A DNA stretch of 64,000 bases from Treponema ruminis (GTDB lineage: Bacteria; Spirochaetota; Spirochaetia; Treponematales; Treponemataceae): contig CP031518.1 in the NCBI GenBank assembly GCA_017161305.1, forward strand, positions 1,240,001 through 1,304,000. The letters are read 5' to 3'. Positions 42,869 to 50,760 of this stretch are shown piece after piece. Every line of letters starts with the position of its first letter. Position 1 is the stretch's first letter. The notes under the pieces are model-generated. The model saw only the letters and a list, made by a program, of their open reading frames with translations, was not told the DNA's origin and did not search any database. The position numbers were made by a program, and so were the translations under genes.

Positions 42869-42877
42869 TTTAATATC

Positions 42878-43516
42878 CTACTTCCTTTTCTTCAGCTCTC
42901 GTCTCACCATTTCCAAATCACTACTTGTCAGAATTGGAATCAGCTTATTGATTTCCTCAATTGACTTATCCCACCAGCAGAACTTTTCAAGAAGTTCTAT
43001 CATTTTGTCATCAAAACGTTTTTTTATTGTGCGGCAAGGATTTCCGACATTGATTGTGTATGGCGCAATGTTACTTGCCACTACGGCATTCGCTCCGATT
43101 ATGACACCGTCGCCAATATGAACGCCCGGCATGATTACGGCATTCTGCCCAATCCAAACATCGTTACCGATGACAGTATCTCCCTTGAGCGGCAAATCTT
43201 TTTTCAACGGGGCATCCATGTCCCAGCCCTCCAGCGTGTAGAAAGGAAAAGTTGAAACTGCATTCATCTGATGATTCGCTCCATTCATAACGAATTCCAC
43301 ACCCGCTGCAATCTGACAAAACTTCCCGATAATCAGCTTGTCACCGTTCCATTCATAAAGATGAATCACATGACTTTCAAAATCGGAATCTGCAATATAA
43401 GTAAAATCACCAACGATAATGTTTGGATTCTTAAGAGTGGGTTTTACATAAATCTCTTTGTCATAACCAGCTATAGGATGAATTGTCATTGGATTTGGAA
43501 TCTTGCCGTCTTTCAT
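42878..43516 (-). CDS. Vat/CatB-like hexapeptide acetyltransferase
   Basis: 212 residues. Left-handed beta-helix repeats (GDTVIGNDVWIGQNAVIMPGVHIGDGVIIGANAVVASNIAPYTINVGNPCRTIKKRF) with catalytic His in NGANHQMNAVSTFPF, the xenobiotic acetyltransferase signature shared by Vat (streptogramin A) and CatB (chloramphenicol). Whether it gives resistance cannot be read from sequence; many chromosomal relatives do not. ATG close to the DUF1697 gene, 9 bp. Confidence 0.88.
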   Translation of the reverse strand: MKDGKIPNPMTIHPIAGYDKEIYVKPTLKNPNIIVGDFTYIADSDFESHVIHLYEWNGDKLIIGKFCQIAAGVEFVMNGANHQMNAVSTFPFYTLEGWDMDAPLKKDLPLKGDTVIGNDVWIGQNAVIMPGVHIGDGVIIGANAVVASNIAPYTINVGNPCRTIKKRFDDKMIELLEKFCWWDKSIEEINKLIPILTSSDLEMVRRELKKRK

Positions 43517-43608
43517 TCTGAAACCTCAATTCAATTATAGAAGAAAAGCCTACTCAAAGCACTGAATAAATCTCAGATTAGTGCTAAAATGCTCACATAG
43601 GAACTTTT

Positions 43609-44010
43609 ATGGAAATCAGCAAAAAAGATATGAATGTCCTGCTCAAAGCCCAGCAGGGAGAACTGGATGCCGTACTCATGTACAACGCTCTGGCCAAAGT
43701 TGCAAAGGACCAAAAGGATAAAGACACCTTCCGTCAACTTGCAAAGGAAGAAGGCCACCACGCCTCAGTTTTTCATAAATTGACTCAAACAGAACTTACT
43801 CCAAAGCACACAAAAGAACTCCTCCTTCCAATTCTTTATAAGATTTTTCCAAGATGGATTTTATATTCTGCAATCGCACAAGGCGAATATGATGCCGTAA
43901 AAACTTATGCTCCAGTAGCCGAAAAGTTCCCGGAAGTTGAAAGCGTAAAGAATGACGAAAAACGTCACGGAGATACGGTAAAAGGATTATTAGACAAAGA
44001 ACAGGACTAG
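43609..44010 (+). CDS. Rubrerythrin-like ferritin-fold protein
   Basis: 133 residues, all-helical, with diiron motifs QQGELDAVLMYNAL, LAKEEGHHASVFHKL (ExxH) and QGEYDAVKTYAPV, NDEKRHGDTVKGLL (ExxH). No C-terminal rubredoxin cysteines, so it belongs to the rubrerythrin/VIT1-like group lacking that domain. Expected to bind two irons and to relieve peroxide stress (inference). Same direction as the next acetyltransferase, 3 bp apart. Confidence 0.88.
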   Translation: MEISKKDMNVLLKAQQGELDAVLMYNALAKVAKDQKDKDTFRQLAKEEGHHASVFHKLTQTELTPKHTKELLLPILYKIFPRWILYSAIAQGEYDAVKTYAPVAEKFPEVESVKNDEKRHGDTVKGLLDKEQD

Positions 44011-44013
44011 AAC

Positions 44014-44553
44014 ATGGTAGAACTTCGCCCTCTTGAAGCCTCTGACAAAGAGCAGTTTATAAAAGATAATCAGGAAGCCTTTAACTACGGCGCGCTAGAA
44101 GAATTCGGAATGCGCGATAATCATTTTGAAGAAGACGAGCAGATTATCTCCAGAGAAACAATAGAAAACTCAATTGCAGAGGGCGAAGCCTACCGCATAG
44201 TTGTTGACGGTAAAAATGCAGGCGGCCTTGTTCTCAGAGCAGAAGGAACAAAGGGTGATTTAGACCTACTCTTTGTTTCTCCAAAAGCCCACAGTAAAGG
44301 CATCGGCTACGCTGCCTGGTGCGAAGTTGAAAAGCTTCACCCGGAAGTAACTCTCTGGGAAACCGTCACTCCGTATTTTGAAAAACGCAACATCCACTTC
44401 TACGTAAACCGCTGCGGCTTTCACATCGTGGAGTTTTTTAACAGCCATCACCCGGACCCAAACGACCCGGACAGCAGTGCAACTTTAGACGAGCAGGACG
44501 GACAGTTCCCAGAAGGCATGTTCAGATTTGAGAAGCGAATCGAAAATCAGTAA
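44014..44553 (+). CDS. GNAT family N-acetyltransferase
   Basis: 179 residues. LDLLFVSPKAHSKGIGYAAWCEVEKLHPEVTLWETVTPYFEKRNIHFYVNRCGFHIVEF matches the acetyl-CoA core of GNATs. Acidic DEEDEQ-type N-part. Starts directly behind the ferritin-like gene and is probably co-transcribed. Substrate unknown. Confidence 0.88.
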   Translation: MVELRPLEASDKEQFIKDNQEAFNYGALEEFGMRDNHFEEDEQIISRETIENSIAEGEAYRIVVDGKNAGGLVLRAEGTKGDLDLLFVSPKAHSKGIGYAAWCEVEKLHPEVTLWETVTPYFEKRNIHFYVNRCGFHIVEFFNSHHPDPNDPDSSATLDEQDGQFPEGMFRFEKRIENQ

Positions 44554-44556
44554 CAG

Positions 44557-45003
44557 TTAAATCTTCTCAAATGCAAGGCGGGGATAATTATCCTCTTCAA
44601 CATAAATTGTTCCGCAGTGATTGAATCTAAGCTTCTTCAAAAGATTCTGCATGACTATATTGTCGCCATGGGTGTCTATGCGAAGATTGCCGCATTTTTC
44701 AAATGCCCAGTTAATGCAGAAGGCGCCTATACCTTTTTCTGAACCATCACCTGCAACCCGATGGACAACGCCATAAGTATCACTGCCAGTCCATGCACCT
44801 TCGGAAATATTTCTGTAAGTTGGTTCAATATTCTTTCCCTGGATGAAATAAAAAACTCCGATAACTTTTTCAAAATCATTAAGGCAGACATACGAATTGC
44901 CCTCTTTTATATCATTGTGAATCAGTTCCTCTGGAGGCCAGTTTGTCGGCCCCCACTGATTCGGGTTTCCATGTGTTTCTTATTATATCAGATATTTCCG
45001 CTC
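44557..45003 (-). pseudogene. GNAT remnant with foreign 5' end
   Basis: From 44970 to 44557 the frame encodes 137 residues of a GNAT (NPNQWGPTNWPPEELIHND..., EKGIGAFCINWAFEKCG, QNLLKKLRFNHCGT) but the first ~30 residues and any start codon are missing. Ahead of it (44976-45003) stands a 5' end like that of the acetyltransferase at 31931 (SDIIR..), with ATA in place of the start ATG. Thus a deletion joined two acetyltransferase genes. Confidence 0.75.
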
Positions 45004-45066
45004 AAAACTTTGCATATTAGCAGATTTTTTTGTATATTTAATTAAATAAGATTAGCGAGGTATCAT

Positions 45067-45429
45067 ATGAAAATTGCAGTAACTTACGAAAAAGAAACAG
45101 GAAATGTTTTCCAGCATTTTGGAAAAACTCAGTATTTTAAGATTTATCAGATTGAAAATGGAAAGATTCTTTCATCAGAAGTAATTGATAACGGCGGAAA
45201 CGGACATCACGCTCTTCCTCCATATCTTAAGAGTCTTGGAGTAGAAACTTTGATTCTTGGAAACCGCGGACAGGGTGCAATTGATGCTATTGCAGCTGCC
45301 GGCTTAAAAGAACTTCCTGGAATCACTGGCTCTGCCGATGAAGCCGCAGCTCTTTTTGCAAAGGGTGAACTTAAGCCTAACTTTGCAGCTAAGTGTGACC
45401 ATCACGGAGAGCATCACCACCACGACTGA
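45067..45429 (+). CDS. NifB/NifX-type cofactor-binding protein
   Basis: 120 residues. MKIAVTYEKETGNVFQHFGKTQYFKIYQIENGKI and LKSLGVETLILGNRGQGAIDAIAAAGLKEL fit the dinitrogenase iron-molybdenum cofactor biosynthesis domain (NifX/NafY/VnfX fold). The C-terminus (KCDHHGEHHHHD) is His-rich and likely binds metal. Nitrogenase genes are not present here; such orphan proteins bind Fe-S or metal clusters. Confidence 0.88.
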   Translation: MKIAVTYEKETGNVFQHFGKTQYFKIYQIENGKILSSEVIDNGGNGHHALPPYLKSLGVETLILGNRGQGAIDAIAAAGLKELPGITGSADEAAALFAKGELKPNFAAKCDHHGEHHHHD

Positions 45430-45513
45430 CATAAATCTTTTCTGCTACTAATCGTAGCATTATGGAAGAACTATATCCAATACAGCGAATAATTATTCAA
45501 CAAGCATTCAACC

Positions 45514-47493
45514 TCACCCGTTGATTCTGTATCCTATTCCGCGCACGGTTTCAATCAGCTTTTGATTATTCAATTTCTGCCGCAAAAGCCTGATGTGAAC
45601 ATCCAGCGTTCTTGTCTCGATTTCCTTTTCATAATTCCATACGGATTCAAGCAGTTTTTCCCTGGGAACAATTTCCCCTTTCTTTTCCATAAGGAGCAGG
45701 AGCAAATCATATTCTTTTGCCGCCAGCTGAACTTCATTTCCAGAGACAAAGACTTTTCTGGTTTTTGTATTGATTATTAAATTCTGCGCGCTAATCAGGT
45801 TGCTTTCAGAGCCGTCAGTTAAAACTGGGTCAATCAAACTCGGCTGGATTGCCCGGATTACACCAAACACACAGTCGCCGGCTTTTTCAATTTTTCGGAC
45901 AAGATCCATGTAGTTAAGCTCTGCCTTAACGTTGCTGCCGTTTTCAATCCTCTTCCGGCTAATCTTTTTGAGTTCTTTTTTAGTTTTATCAATCTGATCT
46001 TCAACATCAGAAAGCAAAACTTTGTCAATTTCAGAAAGTCCAAAAACAATGTATGTGCAGGCCTGCTCATAAAAAATATGAACCTGTTCAAAATAGGCTG
46101 CCAGTTCCCTGCCCTGATTGTCATAGAATGAAGGTGTTTCTTCATTTTTAACCTTGCAGACAGTGTGCATCATGGAACAGCATTCATCACTTAAGTCTTC
46201 AAGATTCTGAACGATAGAAATCATACGGGCAAAGTTATTGCGGTCGTTATGATTGGCAGTCGGGAGCCGCGAGCATTTTTGCAGAAATCTTGTGATTTCA
46301 TGATTCATTTCATCGATATATTCTTCCTGCGCGTTTATTTTTTCAACAAGTTCCGTAAGATTATCGTTTTTCTGACCAAGACTCTCGCCAAGACAATCAA
46401 GCATTTCCATTACGCGGGCAGACATCTTCGATATTTCTTTTTGAATCTGAATTGTATACAAATCCGCACTGACATGATTGAGTGGCAGGATAACAGTCAT
46501 TTTGTAATGTGCATCAAGTTCCTTCTGACTTTCCGGCACAAGCTTCTTTGCAAGCTTAGCAATCTGGTTTACAAAAGGCAGGAAAATCAAGGTAGCAGAT
46601 ATATTGAAAACTGTATGAAGCATTGCAATGTGATTCGTGATGTTTTCGACAGGAGCTTTCGGAACGATATAATCTATAAGTTCCAGAAAAGGATGGAAAA
46701 AGAGCAGCGCAAGAAGTGTTCCGAAAACATTAAATCCAACATGCACGGCTGCGGTCCGCTTTGCATTTACGCTTGCTCCAAATGCGGACATAACCGCATC
46801 AACCGTAGAACCGATATTGCTTCCCAAAACCATGGCGGCTCCTGTCTCCCACGGAAGGCTGCCGTTTGCCGACATGGTTAAAACAATTGCGGTCGTAGCA
46901 GATGAAGAATGAATCAAGGCAGTAAAGGCAATGCCGATTATTACGCCGATGAAAATTCCCATCGCCCCGAGATTCTTAAAATTCTGCAAAAACGCAACGG
47001 ATTCAGGCTGTAAATTAATGGAAGATTTTAGAAGCCCCAGTCCCATAAAAAGCAGGGCAAAACCCATGAAGCAGTCAGAAAAATTATGAATCTTGAACTT
47101 CTTAAAGTATTTGAGGATAAAACCAAAGCCGAAAAGCGGAATGGCAGCCGCTTCAATACTGAATGAAAATCCAAACAGCGAAACAATCCAGGCAGTAACA
47201 GTAGTTCCAATATTGGCACCGAAAATAATTCCGATTGCCTGTGTCAGCGTGATGATTTCGGCATTTACAAAGCTGACGGTCATTACGGTTGTCGCTCCGG
47301 AAGACTGAATGATTGCCGTAACAGCAATTCCCGTTAAAACCGCCGTAAACCTGTTTCCTGAAATCTTGTGCAGCAAAGACTGAAGGCTGTTCCCCGCTCC
47401 TTTCTGGATTCCGTTTGAAAGCATTTCCATTCCAAAAAGCAGCAGACAGAGAGACCCGACAAACCCAAATAACTGACCGATTACATTTAACAT
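45514..47493 (-). CDS. Na/Pi cotransporter-PhoU-OmpR-type wHTH fusion
   Basis: 659 residues in one frame. Residues 1-310: Na/Pi cotransporter II repeats (SGATTVMTVSFVNAEIITLTQAIGIIFGANIGTT and HSSSATTAIVLTMSANGSLPWETGAAMVLGSNIGSTVDA). Residues 330-545: PhoU-like helices. Residues about 568-659: an OmpR/PhoB winged helix (QLAAKEYDLLLLLMEKKGEIVPREKLLESVWNY, TRTLDVHIRLLRQKL, ETVRGIGYRI). So a membrane transporter can bind DNA. This arrangement suggests a phosphate sensor with direct output. No second transcription factor or kinase gene adjacent. Confidence 0.9.
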   Translation of the reverse strand: MLNVIGQLFGFVGSLCLLLFGMEMLSNGIQKGAGNSLQSLLHKISGNRFTAVLTGIAVTAIIQSSGATTVMTVSFVNAEIITLTQAIGIIFGANIGTTVTAWIVSLFGFSFSIEAAAIPLFGFGFILKYFKKFKIHNFSDCFMGFALLFMGLGLLKSSINLQPESVAFLQNFKNLGAMGIFIGVIIGIAFTALIHSSSATTAIVLTMSANGSLPWETGAAMVLGSNIGSTVDAVMSAFGASVNAKRTAAVHVGFNVFGTLLALLFFHPFLELIDYIVPKAPVENITNHIAMLHTVFNISATLIFLPFVNQIAKLAKKLVPESQKELDAHYKMTVILPLNHVSADLYTIQIQKEISKMSARVMEMLDCLGESLGQKNDNLTELVEKINAQEEYIDEMNHEITRFLQKCSRLPTANHNDRNNFARMISIVQNLEDLSDECCSMMHTVCKVKNEETPSFYDNQGRELAAYFEQVHIFYEQACTYIVFGLSEIDKVLLSDVEDQIDKTKKELKKISRKRIENGSNVKAELNYMDLVRKIEKAGDCVFGVIRAIQPSLIDPVLTDGSESNLISAQNLIINTKTRKVFVSGNEVQLAAKEYDLLLLLMEKKGEIVPREKLLESVWNYEKEIETRTLDVHIRLLRQKLNNQKLIETVRGIGYRING

Positions 47494-47609
47494 ATGCTTA
47501 ACTATAACCTTGAAGAAAAGAAAAAAGAAGTTTATTTATGTTAATTATTTGTAAATTTGGCAGCCTTAGGAATTGCAGAGATTGCTTCACAGATGCAAAA
47601 ATCTTTTCA

Positions 47610-47638
47610 TTGACTATAGCTCTCCGGCTTGCTATCAT
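47610..47638 (+). promoter_or_regulatory. Promoter of the RidA gene
   Basis: TTGACT (47610-47615), 17-bp spacer and TATCAT (47633-47638), 36 bp before the ATG 47675, which has AAGGAG. The upstream frame from 47573 runs through this promoter and so is not the start. Confidence 0.7.
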
Positions 47639-47674
47639 ATTCCTACTCTATATATAGGTAAAAAAGGAGCTCAT

Positions 47675-48049
47675 ATGAAAACTATCGAAACAAAATCAGC
47701 ACCGGCTGCAATCGGACCATATTCTCAGGGCATTCTTGCAAACGGTTTTCTTTATACTTCCGGACAAATTCCGCTCAATCCTGAAAGCGGGGCAATCGAA
47801 GGATCTGGCATCGAGGCTCAGGCTGAACAGGCAATTAAAAACCTCGGCGAAATCCTTAAAGCTGCTGGTAGTGACTTTTCTAAAGTCGTAAAGACCACTT
47901 GCTTCCTCGCCCACATTTCTGATTTTGCTGCTTTCAATGCGGTTTACGAAAAATACTTCGTTTCAAAGCCTGCCCGCAGCTGTTTTGAGGTTGCAGCCCT
48001 GCCAAAAGGTGCGCTTGTTGAAATCGAAGCCGTAGCCCTTGTAGAATAA
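47675..48049 (+). CDS. RidA family enamine/imine deaminase
   Basis: 124 residues. PAAIGPYSQGILANGFLYTSGQIPLNPESG, IKNLGEILKAAGSDFSKVVKTTCFLAHISDF and PARSCFEVAALPKGALVEIEAVA with the conserved Arg are RidA (YjgF/YER057c) signatures. Trimeric cytosolic enzyme hydrolysing reactive 2-aminoacrylate. ATG 47675 preferred because of AAGGAG and the family length. Confidence 0.95.
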   Translation: MKTIETKSAPAAIGPYSQGILANGFLYTSGQIPLNPESGAIEGSGIEAQAEQAIKNLGEILKAAGSDFSKVVKTTCFLAHISDFAAFNAVYEKYFVSKPARSCFEVAALPKGALVEIEAVALVE

Positions 48050-48088
48050 GTCATCTTTTCAAAAAGCGGCGATTTATAAGGAGACTCT

Positions 48089-49156
48089 ATGAAAAATCTG
48101 CTTTCTCTCACTCTTTTAATGGGGGCATTAATCATGACAGGCTGTTCGTCGGCGGATTTCAGGGAAGAGTATAAATCGCGCGCAGGAAATTTTGACGGAA
48201 AGAAATTTCACAACGAAAATGACTTCAAGATGATGGTGAAAGTTCCCAAAGATGCGGAAAACGGCGTGCTTTCCAAAAAAGAAACCAGACCAAAGGGAAA
48301 AATTCCTGTCGCCAGCCCGGATTTCGCGCAAGTCTCGAACGATGCTTTTTTTACCTGGTTCGGCCATTCAAGCCTCTTAATGCAGATTAATGGGAAAAAC
48401 ATCCTTTTCGACCCGGTTTTTTCAAAAAGAACTTCGCCCGTAAGTTTTGCCGGCCCCAAGCGCTTCAGCGACATTCCCTGCAAGCCGGAAGATTTGCCTG
48501 AAATCGACATTCTGATTGTCTCGCACGACCATTACGACCATCTCGACAAGGCAAGCATCAAAAAGCTGGATTCAAAGGTCAAAAAATATGTCGTTCCGCT
48601 CGGAGTTGAACGGCGGCTTGTAAAATTCGGTGTCAAAAAAGAAAAAATCACTGACATGGCATGGTGGGAAGAAATCAACTTGGACGGATTTACAATCGCC
48701 TGTCTTCCTTCACGACATTTTTCCGGCCGCAAGCTGATTGACAACTTTACGACCCTCTGGGCTTCATGGGCGATTATCAGCGACAACCTCAAGATTTTTG
48801 AATGTGCGGACTCAGGCTGGGACTCTCATTTTGAAAGAATTCACGAAAAATACGGAAATTTTGACCTTGCCTTCATGGAGTGCGGTCAATACGACCTTCG
48901 CTGGCCTTCAGTCCACATGACGCCGGAACAGTCAGTTGACGCGGCGAAAACTTTGGGCACAAAAAGAGCCTTCCCGATTCACTGGGGCGCATTTGTTCTG
49001 GCAAGACATCCCTGGGACGACAGCGTAAGCCGCTTTGTAGGCAAGGCAGAAAGTCTGGGAGAAGATTTTAAAGTCATCACGCCGCTCATCGGGCAGACGG
49101 TTTCGCTTTCAAATATCACGGATTTCCAGAACCGCTGGTACGAGGGCGTAGAATAA
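48089..49156 (+). CDS. MBL-fold lipoprotein (NAPE-PLD-like)
   Basis: 355 residues with a lipoprotein signal peptide (MKNLLSLTLLMGALIMTGCSS, lipobox LMTGC). FFTWFGHSSLLMQINGKNILFDPVF, VSHDHYDHLD (HxHxDH), SRHFSGR and HWGAFVLARHPWDD are metal-site motifs of the UlaG/NAPE-PLD branch. Probably anchored to a membrane facing the periplasm, cleaving a lipid or phosphate ester (inference). GGAG site. Confidence 0.9.
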   Translation: MKNLLSLTLLMGALIMTGCSSADFREEYKSRAGNFDGKKFHNENDFKMMVKVPKDAENGVLSKKETRPKGKIPVASPDFAQVSNDAFFTWFGHSSLLMQINGKNILFDPVFSKRTSPVSFAGPKRFSDIPCKPEDLPEIDILIVSHDHYDHLDKASIKKLDSKVKKYVVPLGVERRLVKFGVKKEKITDMAWWEEINLDGFTIACLPSRHFSGRKLIDNFTTLWASWAIISDNLKIFECADSGWDSHFERIHEKYGNFDLAFMECGQYDLRWPSVHMTPEQSVDAAKTLGTKRAFPIHWGAFVLARHPWDDSVSRFVGKAESLGEDFKVITPLIGQTVSLSNITDFQNRWYEGVE

Positions 49157-49306
49157 GCCAGAAGGGCAAGTTAGAGCACCACGACATCAAAGCCCTATTC
49201 CCAATCTTATATATTGACTGTGTACTGTATTTTTTCTTTATGTTCCTGACAATGCTGACATGGATGCGTTCTATCGTTGCATATCTGGACGCAAAAGGCC
49301 GGCGAA

Positions 49307-49549
49307 ATGAAGGAAAAAGAGATTTATGATCACATCGCAACAAGTCTTGCGGAAGATTATGAGGCAATATATTACATCAATCTGGAAAACAGAAAATCAT
49401 TTTCATATAAATACAGGATAATGGTTAACGGAGAGCCAAGGCACTTTCAATTCTCAATGCTGAAAGCCTCTGACAACAAGCACATTATTCTTTGTGAAAA
49501 GGATATAGAAGATGAAATCACCGCCGAGAACCTGCAAAGAAATGTATAA
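49307..49549 (+). pseudogene. Remnant of a PAS-type sensor domain
   Basis: 80 codons with start ATG 49307. DHIATSLAEDYEAIYYINLE at the start and KYRIMVNGEPRHFQFSMLKASD, CEKDIEDEIT at the end are both halves of the PAS-like sensor that sits before GGDEF in Treponema proteins; the ~70 residues usual between them are missing. Expressed or not, it is a deletion product. The region 49157-49306 has no gene. Confidence 0.55.
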
Positions 49550-49670
49550 AAACAAGCGGAACATTAAAAAAGAAAAAAATCAGCTTGGGTGAAAAGAAGA
49601 CTGACCAAACTGCTGATTTAAATTTCGTTTCGTGATAAGATAAATTCACAAATTATTTTAAGGAGGCTGG

Positions 49671-49706
49671 ATGCTTACATCTGGCAAAACTTGGTTCATT
49701 GTTTAA
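49671..49706 (+). CDS. Leader peptide candidate MLTSGKTWFIV
   Basis: An 11-codon ORF with a strong AAGGAGG site (49660-49666) four bases ahead. Its stop (TAA 49704-49706) is the first base of the outer stem of a complex RNA structure that ends just before the acetyltransferase ATG at 49896. This is the layout of translation attenuators of antibiotic-resistance genes. Too short for any homology. Confidence 0.5.
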   Translation: MLTSGKTWFIV

Positions 49707-49877
49707 ACGCCTTGAAAGATTTGATAAAACATTTAAAAACTTCAGTTTTTAAATGTTTCTCTGAAAATGCGATGTTTTAACTCTTGCAATTTCAAGAGTT
49801 AAAACTCGTCAGGAACTTCTTGAAGTTCCTAAAATCTTTTGGGCGGTCTTTCAAGGTGTTGTTTTAGCTCATAAAAC
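49706..49877 (+). promoter_or_regulatory. Multi-hairpin leader RNA of acetyltransferase gene
   Basis: An outer stem (49706-49719 with 49847-49860; 14 pairs, one G.U) encloses three perfect hairpins: A 49727-49740/49745-49758 (14 bp, loop TTCA), B 49774-49786/49793-49805 (13 bp), C 49811-49819/49822-49830 (9 bp). A small fourth one follows (49861-49866/49872-49877). It resembles a four-way junction between the leader ORF and the SD of the gene at 49896. Upstream (49550-49650) is another stem AATCAGC/GCTGATT. Confidence 0.7.
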
Positions 49878-49895
49878 ATATTCTTGGAGATAAAC

Positions 49896-50543
49896 ATGAA
49901 CTCAAATTTTACAATCCGCGTGGAAGAGCCGCGCGACTACAGAACAGTTGAAAATCTTACCAGAGATTCTTTCTGGAACGTTTACAGACCTGGCTGCACA
50001 GAGCATTATGTTCTGCACTGCTACCGAAGCAACCCCGATTTTATTCCCGAACTTTCACTAGTAATGGAAAAGGACGGACAGATTATCGGTCATGTGATGT
50101 TTTCAAAAGCAGAGTTGAGCATTGAGGAAAGCGGAAAGCCGACTGGCGAAAAGCTTCCAATCTGGACATTCGGCCCAATCAGCATTCATCCCGATTTCAA
50201 GCGGCAGGGCTACGGCCTCAAGCTTTTGAACTTCGCGCTTGAAAAAGCTAAAGCCTTGGGTTTTGGTTTTATCTGCATGGAAGGCAACATCAATTTTTAC
50301 CGCCATGCCGGATTCGACCTTGCAAGTAAGCTGCACATCCATTATCACGCAGAGCCAAAGAATTCAGAAGTCCCCTATTTTCTGGCACAAGAACTGATTC
50401 CTGGCTACCTGAATGGAATTGAAGCGACCTACACACCCCCAAAAGGCTATTTCGTCGCCGAAGAAAATCCGGATGCCTTTGCTCAGTACGAATCAGCCTT
50501 CCCGTTTAAGGAAAAACTGGTTCTCCCTGGTCAGTTAGGTTAA
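49896..50543 (+). CDS. GNAT family N-acetyltransferase
   Basis: 215 residues from ATG 49896 (GGAG site); a TTG four codons earlier is possible. NLTRDSFWNVYRPGCTEHYVLH, GPISIHPDFKRQGYGLKLLNFALEKAKALGF and CMEGNINFYRHAGFDLAS are GNAT core motifs, of the YhbS/N-acetyltransferase subtype. Preceded by the leader-peptide and RNA structure region, which may regulate it by ribosome stalling. Substrate unknown; an antibiotic or aminoacyl target is speculation. Confidence 0.9.
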   Translation: MNSNFTIRVEEPRDYRTVENLTRDSFWNVYRPGCTEHYVLHCYRSNPDFIPELSLVMEKDGQIIGHVMFSKAELSIEESGKPTGEKLPIWTFGPISIHPDFKRQGYGLKLLNFALEKAKALGFGFICMEGNINFYRHAGFDLASKLHIHYHAEPKNSEVPYFLAQELIPGYLNGIEATYTPPKGYFVAEENPDAFAQYESAFPFKEKLVLPGQLG

Positions 50544-50557
50544 CCTTTCTTTCATAA

Positions 50558-50680
50558 GGGCGTCCCCAGCCGCCTTTCAGGCGGCTGGTCGGGCTTTCCG
50601 CACTTCCGTGCCTACGCACTCCATTCCTCCGCTTCGCTCCGGAACTGCTTCATCGCAGGTGCTACAATCCCTAACGCGGA
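50558..50680 (-). repeat. Dispersed GC-rich repeat, copy 3
   Basis: Inverted relative to copy 1. Reads on the minus strand CCGCGTTAGGGATTGTAG, then CACCTGCGATGAAGCAGT, GCGAAGCGGAGGAATGGAG, CACGGAAGTGCGGAAAGCCCGACC and CAGCCGCCTGAAAGGCGGCTG (hairpin), GACGCCC. It follows the acetyltransferase gene directly. Confidence 0.85.
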
Positions 50681-50760
50681 GACAGTTCTTTTTTTCTTAT
50701 TGAAGAAGCTCCAAAATATGATAAAATATATAAACACTTATTAAGTATTAGGAGCGCTAT

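Noticed and set aside
42878..43516. Calling the hexapeptide acetyltransferase a resistance gene
   Set aside because: Vat/CatB-like sequence alone does not prove drug acetylation; many chromosomal relatives are of unknown role.
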